From the NCBI RefSeq assembly GCF_028389875.1, contig NC_084702.1:66127582-66191581 (forward strand): 64,000 nucleotides of DNA, given 5' to 3'. The stretch's first letter is position 1, and each line of letters begins with the position of its first letter. A program made the position numbers and the translations under genes. Origin of the DNA: Rhea pennata (taxonomy: Eukaryota; Chordata; Aves; Rheiformes; Rheidae). The notes beneath the pieces are model-generated. The model did no database searches. It was not told where the DNA came from and saw only the letters and a list, made by a program, of their open reading frames with translations. Shown in pieces: positions 1-11,480 of the stretch.

Positions 1-1801
1 AGACAAGTGAGAAGACCATTATATTTGTATATATGTTCTGCTATAAAAACATTTGAGATGTTTTAACTTAATATTAAGTTTATTTAACCTGAAGTTTAGT
101 GTTTCAGTACATGTAGAGGAAACATCATTGATATATATGCCTGTATTTCTGTACAGATCAAGGAAACTATGTTTTGTACATTTATATTCCTGAATAACAT
201 AAATGCATATTTCAATCCTGCTACTAAAATGTGCCAGACATTCTAAGCAAATGGGATTCTTGTAAAAGGTGAATGATCACTTTGATGTCCCTATTTTCAG
301 GAGCCTATGCAAGTCTTCCCCATGCTGCTTCAATCCTTTCTAGTGGGCCAGTTAGGAAAGATGCCACCTACTCCTGCAGTGGTGCTGGTGGTGGCACAGT
401 GAATCACAAGTAAATGCAGCCACTGAGCAGAAACAGCGTACAACACTAATGCTGGCAGAAGCCTGACTGCTGACCTAAAGGTGTAAAATCCTTGTCACGC
501 TGGTAGCATACTGACCACCTAAACCAAGAGGAAGAGCGTCAGCAACAGCAGAGCTCTCAGTACATAACATTTCCACAACTGAATGCTTGGATGATAGAGG
601 GACAGCAATTCTCACAACCTTAAAACATGAAATTGCATCGTTACCTCTTGCTTTATAGAGGTTGGGGGCATTTGGGCCAGAACAACAAAAAAACAAATCG
701 GGGGGCGAGGGGGGGCAAAGGAGGAAAAAATCGCTATCCTCTCCTTTTGCTGAAATTTACCATTCCTCATGGTTGGTTTTCTTGCAAAATTTTTAAAAAG
801 GAAGTAAAGAAATGTAGAATTAAAGGGCCTGATCCTATTATACAACCATAAAGGAGGAGCAAGCCCCTATAAATCTAGATCATTGCAGCTGCACATGCAT
901 GATATGTACAGAAAACCAGCCTCACATCATTTTCATTTTTAAAATAATTCCTTCTGCTTCCACAAAATGCCTGGCTTACAAATCCCCTATTACCCTTAGC
1001 ATGGCACCAGGGCTGAACAGAAGGGCAGGCAGTTCATTCTCCAAAATACTAAAACACAGTAGCAAAAGATTGTGATTGACTAAACCTAGTGAATATTGAC
1101 GTTTGAAAAGAACTACCTGAAGTCTTAGCGAATAAGATGAGAACATTAGGAAAAGTTTGAGAAATGATACCGGAAGAAGTACGTCTGCTACGACTGCGTG
1201 GCAAAAACAAACAAACAGAGCCAAGTTAAAACTGCTCAACAACAAAGCACACTGAGTACCTGCACGTCCCTTCCTGGGCAAGCGGGGTTTCACATGGCAC
1301 TGGCTTTTTCACCTCTGTGAACTTCGGACATCCTTAATTGCACATAGTCAGATGGGTTCTCACATGATATTTGTGATATGGAGGGTATTTAAAATAAAGG
1401 TTACACAGAGCTTAGAAACCCAATACCCTCTGTAGCAAGCAACTCAGCAGGACCCTGGAGAAAATCTCTGCCAAAATTTAGATTAATGAGTAATCCTTCT
1501 GAATCTCCTTGATATACATCGTAACACCAAACGATTTCCTGCCTCCTCTGAGAGCCTCCAAGATAACACCTGTGAGAGAAAGGGAGTTCTGCATCCAGCA
1601 TGCTCTGAAGTTCCTTCTCTCTCAACCCTTCTTCGCCTACGCCACTGGGACACCTCGCAAGGGCTTCGGAACAGCACACATTAACCATTAAAGAAGCTGA
1701 TCTTAGTACTAGGAACAAAACGGTTTCCTTTTGAAAACTTAAGGTGAAATGTCAGGAGAAAGGCCATATTTAGGACCATCACCACCTCCCTTGCAAGGGC
1801 C

Positions 1802-1827
1802 AAAAAAAAAAAAAAAAAAAAAAAAAA
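1802..1827. repeat. Poly(A) run
   Basis: Uninterrupted run of A, about 26 bases, inside the NIM1K intron. No recognisable retroelement body abuts it, so I treat it as a simple repeat. Confidence 0.9.
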
Positions 1828-1897
1828 GACTTGGACTCACTAGCTCCGTGCAGGAGCTGAGATGTACTGAAAAATCAGAGGCCTCTTCTAGAGAGGG

Positions 1898-1942
1898 GTG
1901 TGTGTGTGTGTGTGTGTGTATGTATGTGTGTATGTGCATGTG
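1898..1942. repeat. (GT)n / (GTAT)n microsatellite
   Basis: About 11 perfect GT units are followed by interrupted GTAT/GTGC units. It is likely polymorphic in length. Confidence 0.9.
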
Positions 1943-3593
1943 TTCCTATTTTCTCATCCATGTTTTCTGAGGACAGATCTTCCGACTCATCTCTGCCTCT
2001 GAACTTACGTTTTCCTCCCCTCACCCTTCCTTTCTCCTGACAATTGCAAACTTAAAATCAAGAAGTTAATGCCTTCCCCTACGAACATTTTAACCAAAAA
2101 TAAGCTACCAACAAAGAACAGGAAAATAATTTTAGAGATTTCTGTGGAAAAAGAAGAACCTTTTCAAGAAAAACTGATTACTTGAATTTTGGTATTTGGT
2201 TTATTCAAATTTACTGTACTTGCAAAATTTTTCAACTAACACTACTCAAATGCCAAAGCAGCCTCTGTCCCAAATTCAACAGGCAAAAGTTCATCCAAAT
2301 CAAAACCTGTCCCTTTATTTCCATTAGCAATCCTCTTATTCTGAGTATAGAAGCAGCACTTCCTTCACCAGCAAGCACAAGAGTTTTCCACAAGAGAAAA
2401 TTCACTGAGCAAAAACGGATATAAAGGGGCCAAGTAGAACAGAGCTATTTTCAACAAATAAAACAAAAAAATAAAACAACAAGCCTGTTCCCCTCTGATT
2501 CTCAGTACAACAACTGCATCTTAACTAAGGTAAAGACGAGCTTTCCGACTTCTGCAATCTGGACTGACAGATTCAGAGGAAAAAAAAATGAGATCATAAA
2601 GTATGAAGGCTCTGAGGAATAACTAATTCTCTCACCTTTAAGACGATGGAGGGAAGGAGAGTGAATCCAAATCTGAAAGACAAGACTATCAGACAAGGGA
2701 GGTAGAAGCGTACCAGGACAAAGTGAGCTTTCCCCGGAGGGAAGGCAACAGCTCCTATTGGCACTGACAAGTGAGAGAAATGCGACAGAGGAACGTAAGT
2801 TCTTAGTGATAACTAAAGCGCTCACTGTGGTTATCTAGCCTTTCTAGCTCTTCCTAGGAGCAGCACATACAGTGTTTTCCTGTGTTTAGGAAAAGCAAAG
2901 TAGGTGACTATTCAACATAACCTTCTGCCCAGTTTTGGCTGTACCAAAGCTCATTTTCCTGCTCAGCCCACACCTATATCCCCTGTCCCAACTTTTTACA
3001 ATAATGATCTGTAAAAAGTCAGCAAAATAAGGATATTTCTCACCAGAATTATTGTTACCAAAGGAGAGCCTGTCCACACTAGCAGAATTTGCTCTGAAAC
3101 AAAGGAGGCCTTGCTAATTCTGGCTGCAAGCAGGAGCATCCCAAAAGAGGTCCCAAAAGGGAAGCACCCTTACAAACTCATCACCCAGCCCTGCATCCCA
3201 TGGCTGAGGCAGGGGAGAGGGCAGGTGGACAGGACTGTTCATTAGGACTGGGGGCACAATGCTGTTTTCCAAAGCATGGGGTCTCCTGAGCCACGTGGTG
3301 CAATGTGTCGACTCCCTGAAATGCAGAGACTATTTTTTTCTTGCAAGGGATGCCTGGAGAAAAAGTTTCTAGCAGCTTTTCAAGCATAAAGGATAATCCA
3401 AATGTAAGCATCTATCTGTGCCCCTGACTACAGTCACTTAAAAAACAAAAGCAAATCCCCCCACCCCTGACATACAGCCTATAAGTGTATTTAGGGTTCA
3501 AACAGCACCTTTCTTCTCAAAGAAAATGCTCCACTTAAATATGTGCAGAACAAGTGTGATCAGAAGCCATTTGACCCACGCAGCAGTGCCTAC

Positions 3594-3885
3594 CTTTGGT
3601 TAGGGAATGAATTCCAAGCTTTACTTGTGAGAAGTTCCCGCTCCCTATTTCTCCTCTGACTCGATAAAATCCAATCCTCTTCCCTAAGGTTAATTCCTTC
3701 ACTACCTTCTCATTCTGGGACATATCCCGGGTTAGTTTCTCAAATGGGGTCAGCCTGTGCTCCCTGTCCTCTTCATCTCCTCCGTAGCACTCCACGTGCC
3801 CATAGTCCTCTCCACTGTCCTCACGGTTCCATCTGGTGTAGCGGTGTTTTCCAAGACCTCCTCCATTCACATACCCTGTTGTCAT
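3594..3885 (-). CDS. NIM1K: NIM1K (NIM1 Ser/Thr kinase), first coding exon, partial gene
   Basis: NIM1K is a serine/threonine kinase of the AMPK-related (CAMK) family. This exon encodes its first 97 residues: a divergent N-terminal tail beginning MTTGYVNGGG, a conserved segment around LTPFEKLTRDMSQ, and the start of the kinase domain. The glycine-rich ATP loop reads GEIGSGNFSQV, followed by KLGIHSLTK. The exon ends in phase 1 at a consensus minus-strand donor (AAAG|GTAGGC; last exon base 3594). The VAIK lysine, HRD and DFG motifs must lie in exons left of the window. I chose the ATG at 3883-3885 because it aligns with the human start and has A at -3. An in-frame ATG 11 codons upstream (3916-3918) has T at -3 and is a weaker choice. 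The 3' acceptor of this exon is uncertain; a T-rich tract ending in AG near 3985-3986 is one candidate. Confidence 0.92.
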
Positions 3886-4990
3886 AGTCCGCAGAGTAAT
3901 CACTTCCCCATTGAACAAGGTGTTTCCATAAAGAGTTTAAATGAAATAATAAGCAATCTTCAACATAATGGAAATTGTGACAAACTCAGCAAAAAAAGCG
4001 GCTTACTGCTCGTCCAAGGATCAGTTCAGATATGACTTCAAAACCAAATCTGGCATATCTGCATATTGCAGTTCCATCCAAAAGTCAGGCATAAAAATGG
4101 AAGCTATTTGTGTCCATCTCCCACTGCGAGATAATGGTGTGTCAGGATCTTCATCTATAAGGTAAAAGAGCCTTTGCAATTAAAATTGTAAACTGTCTAT
4201 GCACAAAAGCAACGAATTATTCACATTCTATGCAGTATTTTTGACACAAATGCATATCATTTTGCAGGTCAATGTTCAGGCTTTAGTTTGATGCCCTGAA
4301 AATTAACTCCATAAAGGTCAGACTAGTAGCTTAATAACTGCTGTGAACAAATCCAGATGCTTTGAGATGATTTTGAAGAGCTGACCTTAAAGGTGCGGTA
4401 GTTCTTGAGTTTGGTACCAGTCCAGAAGCCGAACGTAGGGTTTTCCTTTGATTCATTCTTCAGCCTGCAAGCTTGCCACTGTGCCTTGGAAAGGGCTGAT
4501 CTCGCAGCCTTGCTGTAAGAAGTTTGCTGCCTTTCCGTTTCCTTCCCATTGCTGGTTTAATAGAGCAGCTCATCCCGGAAAATGATAGGGGAAGTACAAT
4601 CCACGCGCCCGGCAAGAGAAACACCGCGCCTCAGTATCACTGAAGTCACATGGAAGGACAATACAGGATTAAGTAACTGCAATGTCACTTTAACCCTCCT
4701 TTATTTAGATGAGCTTTCTTTAAAGCCTTGAGCCGTCTCAAAATGTTGCCAGACACATGGTGTTCCTAAGCAGAGGGATGAAGAAAGTCATTAAAACCTT
4801 TATGTAACAACCACACATTTCACTAAGCGAGAGCACACCACGCGTCCGCTAGCGATTTAACTCTGTTTGGCAATACGCATAGAGAAACACGTATTCCGGA
4901 CAGACACGTAATCATTTACCTCGAAAACAGCGTAATATTTTTTTCTTCTTGGCCTGCTGGTAACCTTATAAAATAGGAGTTTGATCAGCA
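3886..4990 (-). other. NIM1K 5' UTR part and upstream intron
   Basis: On the minus strand this region contains the 5' UTR part of the first NIM1K coding exon, of unknown extent, and then intron or upstream sequence. I see no further coding exon. The short open frames here lack similarity to anything I recognise. Confidence 0.45.
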
Positions 4991-4999
4991 ACTACTAGT

Positions 5000-5500
5000 T
5001 GCAAAGTGCCTGCTAGAGCGCAGCGGGCTGTGCCTGAGCGGGCCGCGACGCGGCCAGCGGCGGCGAGCTCCCGGCCGCGGCGCTTCCCCGGCCCGCTGCC
5101 GAGCGCGGGAGGCGCCTCCGCGGGCACACGGCACCTCGGCTCAGCGCAGGCGGACGGCCCCGAAAGGCACCGCGATGAGAGCGGGCGCGGGAGGCTGCCG
5201 GGTGGGAGAACCAAGGAGGAGAAGGCAAAGGCACCGCAGAAGGGCAACGGGAAGGAAGCCGGCGGCGTTTCACTAAATGGGAACTGAAGCGGCACAAAAG
5301 TGTCGGTTTGCTCTTCGCAAGCAGCCCAGAGCGGGGCCGAGCAAACGGACCGGGACCCTGGAAAGCTGCGTGTAGCTCCTCGCCCTGAAGCGCGCGCGCG
5401 CGCGCGATCCTGGCAAGCCGCCCCTACCTGTCCGTGCCCTGGCCTCGCAGGCCAGCGCTTCCAGTTCCCCGGATCCTGAGCAGGGAGCCTCACCTCTCCT
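5000..5500. promoter_or_regulatory. CpG island 1, candidate NIM1K proximal promoter
   Basis: The sequence switches abruptly from AT-rich to GC- and CpG-rich here and back again near 5.5 kb, about 1.1-1.6 kb upstream of the first NIM1K coding exon. Two strong minus-strand splice donors sit at its upstream edge: CAG|GTAGGG (last exon base 5428) and GAG|GTGAGG (last exon base 5494). This is the pattern of a CpG-island promoter with a non-coding first exon. Long open frames inside it are expected from the base composition and are not taken as genes. Which island drives NIM1K is inference. Confidence 0.6.
5391..5406. repeat. (CG)8 run
   Basis: Alternating CG dinucleotides inside CpG island 1. Such a run has Z-DNA potential and suggests the site is unmethylated in the germline, because methylated CpG would have decayed. 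Confidence 0.9.
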
Positions 5501-5599
5501 CATATCCAGCATACAGCAGGGTCCGTCGTCTCTCCTGGCTGCTTCTCTCGGGCGAGATTGACTCTTGCAGTTGAAATCCTTCACACCTGGAATGCAGTA

Positions 5600-8500
5600 A
5601 GACTATATTTGTTTCACGAAGTATCTGATCTCATCACTTCTTTTTATTCCTATTTGAATGTTACACATCAGATACTTGTCAAACGGCTGCAGAATCAGAG
5701 GCCGTTTTCATGGGTGACAAAAAAAATAGTAAGTAATTAGATCTCGGATGGATCATGCAATATTGTGAAATCACCGAAAATTATCAATGAATACAAAGAA
5801 AAATGCTGTGAAGCAAATGACTTGTAAACAGTGCTCTAAGACATCATTTTCATACTTTATTCTCTCTAAACGGAGTCAAAACCATGTCAAATACTGCCTA
5901 TATGCAACAACTATTAGAAAAATATTGAAATTAGAGGAGCGACTGAGCAGAAACAGAAGAGTTTCAGGATTCTGCCACTAATCCAGCCTCACTTTGGCCA
6001 GATGTTTGCCACCAAGGAAGAAACACGCGCCTGCATGGGAGGAAAACACAACTAAACACAACCCAGCATTCTGTATTTGTTTTCCCTTTCCATTTGGGCA
6101 AAGGACGGTTTCTTGCAGGAATTCTTAAGTTCTGGCCTATAGTTGTTTCAGAGCCACCTTTCAAATAGTTTAATTTCACAATTTTCAGGAGTGCTTAGAC
6201 AACAAAAACTTGTTACATGCACCACGATTGTGTACTGCAATGAATTTTATGGGAACAACAGGCGGTGAGACCAAGACCGAGGCTTTTGGAAACCACTAGT
6301 TTACTTGATACCCTGGTGGCTGAAATTAAACTAGAGAGTTTGAATTTTGATCTCGCTGTGCTGTTTAATTTTGTGGGAAACCACAGCAGCCAAATTTGTC
6401 CATATGAAAGACCTGGAAAACTCTGTGAGCACTGTCAAGTGCCACGTACAAGCTACAAACTACCATTTAAGTATATTTTGATGGGCGGGAAGGTCCTTGT
6501 CTCCTTACCAAAGGACAGCTGTAGTTCACAGTCATGTTCCGACCCAGCGGCCTGACTGCTCACGAGCGGCAGGCACATACAATTAGCTCCTTCTGCCCCT
6601 GCAGGATAGGCACAAAACTACTACCTTGCTACAAAGTACAAAATTACTACTATCACTACAAAACAGAAAAAAAAAAAAAGAAAAAAAAAGATGCTCCGGA
6701 TAGCTGAGTACCATGAATGTCAGTCTCTGCAGACTCCGAGGTGGAATAATAAACCAAATTTGTGTGTGCGTGTTAGTAACCCAGGGAGAAGTCACACAAC
6801 TAAAGACCATCTTCTGCACAAATAACCTGGGTCTTTGCAATCCATTAGCTGTACGAAAGGGCTGCCTGTGCGAGAAGGATTTCCTTCAAACAGACCTATG
6901 TAATCCATTCCTCAGCACAGTCACTAAGGACAAGGAGAAGCCGGCTACCACGGCGTACGTCAAAGTTCAGCCTCGCAGGGACAGAAAAACAGGGAAACGC
7001 CAGGGCCTCGCAGGCACAGAGCTGCTCAGGGAAAGGCAAAACTGCATTAAGGCCGTAGCGCACGGCTCTTCCCCGACTTCCTCCTGCCAGATTTCTACGG
7101 GAGCGCAGCGGGGTTGCTTTTACAGCACAGCCTACAATTAATCTCCCTTTCAGGCTTCCCACTAATGTCAGCCCGGCGATCTCCTGGCATTTAGCCCACT
7201 GGCTAGGCTTCCCCTCTCTTCTAAGATGAGCTATTTCAGTATTCCTGGAGCCAGCAGAATATACACCATCTATTTATGGCCTAGGTTCCTTCCTGTAATT
7301 TAAACCAGTAAAATGCACCCCGCTACCATACGAAAGGGCACTTACTCTAAAAGGAAACTATAAATCTAAGAGAGAAGGGAGAGGGAAACTAGGAAGATCA
7401 GAAGTCATCCAAATACAATGAAGAAAAATGATTTGTTTGTCTCCAGTCTGACTTACTGGTGATCTGAAAAACCTAAGGAGAATATAACAACTGCCCAAAT
7501 TATTTGTTGTTTTAAAAAACAGTAACAAAGAAAAACAAAAACACTACAAAAAACACCACAAGACAGAGTGAATATTAAGCTTAAGACATGTCCTAAGTCA
7601 GCACTGCTCTCATTTGACCTTGTTATTCAAATATTTCCAGGTACTGATGTCCTGGTCCTATTCGAAGAAGTGCTGAACACTCTCAGCTTTCAGCTGAAGG
7701 CTCAGCTTAAGCCCTAGATCACAGATTTGAGAAAATTTAAAATGAATGAAGAAAGCAAAAAAAGCAAAGGAGAGATCATTGGATATACAAACTTTGTTTC
7801 CTAGATTCCCATCTTGGCAGGTAAACAAAAGTGACTTGGATTTTAAGGATCTTTGAATACAACATTTGGAAATCTAGAGTCAGCCAGAGCAGGGAGCCCT
7901 GAAAGCACCGTGCTTTGCAGACCAGGTCACTCTGACGCAGCCTCTCTGAGTATACTAATTTGATTTTTTTTTCCTCCTTAAAACTGGAGCAGTTCCTATT
8001 CCAATGAATATGGAAGAACTCTATTCTGAACAGGATACCCTCTTACTCTACAACACCTCAGAGTAAAAGTGTTTAATGCTTCTGGACATTAAACATTTGA
8101 TGCTACTGGACATTTTCGACATTGCAATAAATTCCCCAGAGTCGCCCTTTCAGCCCCTCCGCTGTCTAGTTTGATTGCTCCTGGAGGATGGCTTGGCTCT
8201 TTCGTAGTGCAGTGTATTTACTGTGCACCAACAGTGGAACTGGACTGAATTTAAGGTAGACGAGCTTTTTTCTAAAAAAAAAAAATGTAACTAGTAAGAA
8301 TATATTGATCCTTCTTTTTCTTTATAGCTTTGAAAGTTCAGTTATTGAAAGAAAATAGGAACATGCTAGTATATTTGTATGGTCAGGAAAGCCTAACATT
8401 TATAAAAGACAAGAGCCCAGTGGAGTCCACAAGACCTGTGCCTGTGACCAAGCACACCACAAAGGGTCTCCTGTGCAGGCACACAGCACGTTCATTTATA

Positions 8501-10190
8501 CAGGCAAAGGAATAGCTCCACTTCAGTACTTCTACTCAAGTAATATTGGTTCAGTGCATGGCTGCTGTGGCCAAAGAAAATCAAAGAGCACTTTTTTTTT
8601 TTTTTTTTTTGATTTGAACAAAAAGCACTTTCAATGCTTTTCTTTCAGGTAAACACTTCAGAGCTTCGTATGAGTAGTTAAAAAACATTCAAAACTACAC
8701 AATACAGCACAGTTAAGACTGAATTCAGATTTCTTTACATTCGCAACTCACACAGCAGGAAACAGTAGCAGAGCTCAGCATTTGCCATGGAGAGTCTTCA
8801 GCAGTAACTAGTTCTTTCTGCCCGGGTCCACATGCCACCAACTACATCCCCGAATTATTACTGTTTCTTATCGTAGCACAAAGTTATTGCTCTGCTAGTT
8901 ATTGTTTGATCAAAACCAGACCTGACCAACATAATTACCTTACAAATAGTAACCTTATAAACACCTTTGATTTTCCACACATGGAGGATTAACATACACA
9001 GCAGATCTGGCTAAGGCAATGTAAGACAACACTGTATGCACTTCTGAAAACGTGAGAGTACACCCACACAGATACTGTACCAGAGGTAAACAGGATTTGA
9101 TTAGGTTGATGAAAGGGTAGACAGGCCCCTTATAGCAGAATGCACATAAGCTCTATTTCCTTTTCCGCTTAAATGAAAGTTGTATTTGTTTAATACAACA
9201 CATAAGCCACAATATTGTGTTATAAGACAATGACTCCGAAGCACGTTACAGTGAGTTCCAGCACTTGCTCCTTCCACTACCCTGTTTAAAGCATTTTAGA
9301 TTGCGACAAGACATGAAGGCACCATCACACAAGCAGCTACATACAGGTCACACTATACCATTGACTTTTCAGCAGATCTTCCAGTGGTTGGACATGATAC
9401 CTAGACAGCAGCACCAGGAAGCTCTTAGAGAAGACACAACCACCTCTTTACACAGGGTATCTCCAGAGTCGCCGTGGCAAACTGCGCCAGCCCATGGGTT
9501 GCTCAGCAAATATTCCCTACAGCACCCCCCAGCATCAGTCACACAACAGAAAGCAGCAGAGGGTAACGTGTCTGACTTGCAGCTTGGAGCTCAGGCTGGG
9601 CGAATTTGCCCTGCTGAACCACTGCTGCTGTGAAAGCAGTGATTCATCGTGCACAGAGAACTGCTACAAAGCCTGCATGTCCTGAAAGACCCATTTGCGG
9701 CTTTAATAGGTAAGTGCATCTGGTTTTGGCTCTCTGCAAACGGAATGAATTTCATCCAGAATAAGTGCAAAGATGCTTCAGAACTGGAAAGAAACTTTGC
9801 TCTATTTGCTGCATCACTTCAATGCAGGGAAGCAGACTGCTAAAGAACTAAGCAAAGATAATTAAGATTTTGGATTTTTTTTTTCATCTATTGCACACAC
9901 TTGTGCAAAATATTATCAGAGAACAGTATTTGACCTTGTAATGTGTTTTGCAAGATCTCACAAACAGTTAATAAGTCGAAGTGATTCTCCTCCACCACTT
10001 AACCTTGGAAGTTTTTTGGCATGATCTGAGTTAAAGCAGTCTGCAAAATTTACGTCAAATTTCAGCAGTTGAAATAATTACATTATCTTGATTTGATAGA
10101 AAAGAGAAACTACGTGCATTGTGTTACAGCACTTGATCTAATTCAAACACAAGAAAAGTCATTAGCAAACTCAGTGCAAGAGACAGTGAA
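5600..10190. other. Non-coding stretch between CpG islands 1 and 2, part A
   Basis: No exon with recognisable protein similarity on either strand. If CpG island 2 is a NIM1K start, this is NIM1K intron on the minus strand. An A-rich tract lies near 6664-6690 and a T run at 8592-8610. The longest open frame (6713-7141, plus) shows no motif and no bounding splice signals. Confidence 0.5.
8592..8610. repeat. Poly(T) run
   Basis: Simple run of 19 T bases with no attached retroelement body that I recognise. Confidence 0.85.
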
Positions 10191-10195
10191 TATCA

Positions 10196-10345
10196 CACAG
10201 AATGGTTGGGGTTGGAAGGGACCTCTGGAGATCATCTAATCCAACCCCCCTGCTCAAGCAGGGTCACCTAGAGCATGGTAGACAAGGTTGTGTCCAGGCG
10301 AGTTTTGAAGATCTCCAGAGAAGGAGACTCCACAACCGAGGACTG
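10196..10345 (-). mobile_element. CR1 LINE 3' fragment
   Basis: On the minus strand this reads as the 3' end of a CR1 non-LTR retrotransposon. It holds the end of ORF2 (residues [18 protein letters not shown]) and then the conserved 3' tail (TTGGATTAGATGATCTCC and following). It is 5'-truncated, as usual for CR1, and similarity fades near 10345. There is no coding capacity. A second fragment of the same type lies at 38.3 kb and a longer one at 44.5 kb. Confidence 0.9.
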
Positions 10346-11433
10346 ATGTGGGAGGCAGAGAGTTAATAGGTATAACAGTATTGCCCATGAAGGGAGCTGG
10401 CAGGCTGCTTCTGATGTTGCAGGAGCATTTGGAGGGCTGCCGCAGAGCTCTGTCATGACTTAGAGGGACATGTCTTTTCTGCCAAACCCAAGATGCTCGC
10501 AGGCCATGCAAAGCTCGCTGGGTTTCAGCACTGATTCTGTCCAGTGACCAGCAGAGATGAACCAGACCTCTTCTGCCAACCCATGCCACCTAACTCATTC
10601 GAAATGTCAAATTCAAAGCTTTCCCCATTTAGGTAGTAGTATCTTCAGGATATTTATGCACATGAAGAAAAGTCAGTCCAGCTACCAAACAAAAATGTCA
10701 ACTGTATAAAACAGCAGTAATACACTAGATACAATTATCTATCTCACATAATTGAAGTCAGACTAGGAAGCCTCATCGCCAGCTGATCACACCGATCATG
10801 TCAGGGCGTGTGACCTCTCATGAGCAGATGTTAGAGTAACTGACTGATGGCTTCAAACGAGCCATTGGGATGTGTACTTCAGCAGCGACTCGGCACGTGA
10901 GGCTTCTTCCAAGCTGTCTAAAGTTATATGTGGCACACGGGGTCTAGAAATCTCGTTCATTTATTCATCTCCCCAACTCAGTATACCCTGCTATATGCCT
11001 AAGGACAGCAGCTCAACTGTGGATATGCAAACATTCAAAACTGTTTCTCCAGCAACATCTGCACAGGGATGAACCAATCCCACATGCAGCTGAATTTCCC
11101 TTTCTAAAAATAATAGTCAGATTTTTGAGTTTTAAATATTAACTCTTCTGCTATGAAAATTACAAAGATACCACCAAGAGAAATATTACATGATTTCTCA
11201 AACACATCTACTCTGCTGGTTTTATCTATTTGCTCTTTAAATGAATGGGGAAAAAACACAGAGACACCTTTTTCTGAGAGGAACTTCTGTGCCACAGAAA
11301 TTTTAACAGCACTGGGTACTTGTTCTGCAGATGTAGAACCTTCCACAAGATACCGATAAACATCCAAGCTGCTTGTCAGAAAGCCTGATTCTGGCAGGAA
11401 TTATGTCATTAATTTGGAGAGTGCAGGTTTGGA

Positions 11434-11444
11434 CTTCTTCTTCT

Positions 11445-11477
<33 letters not shown>
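11434..11477. repeat. (TTC)n plus poly(T) tract
   Basis: Four TTC units run into about 31 uninterrupted T bases. It is a pure pyrimidine tract on the plus strand. Confidence 0.88.

Positions 11478-11480
<3 letters not shown>

Larger units (their letters stand above)
1..3593 (-). other. NIM1K: NIM1K intron, left part (no exon found)
   Basis: This stretch lies downstream, on the minus strand, of the first NIM1K coding exon. Its left boundary is outside the window. I looked for the next kinase exon (the VAIK lysine and HRD regions) in minus-strand frames and did not find it. The stretch contains a 26-base A run, a GT-rich microsatellite and unremarkable AT-rich sequence. Several short open frames exist but none resembles a known protein or has convincing splice sites. 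Confidence 0.6.

Noticed and set aside
5006-5493. ORFs of 93-175 codons in CpG island 1
   Set aside because: Same composition effect, with overlapping frames on both strands and no recognisable domain.
6713-7141. 142-codon plus-strand ORF
   Set aside because: No recognisable domain and no supporting signals; probably chance.
10254-10589. 111-codon minus-strand ORF
   Set aside because: Part of it is the end of a degraded CR1 element; the rest is unrelated sequence read in an overlapping frame.
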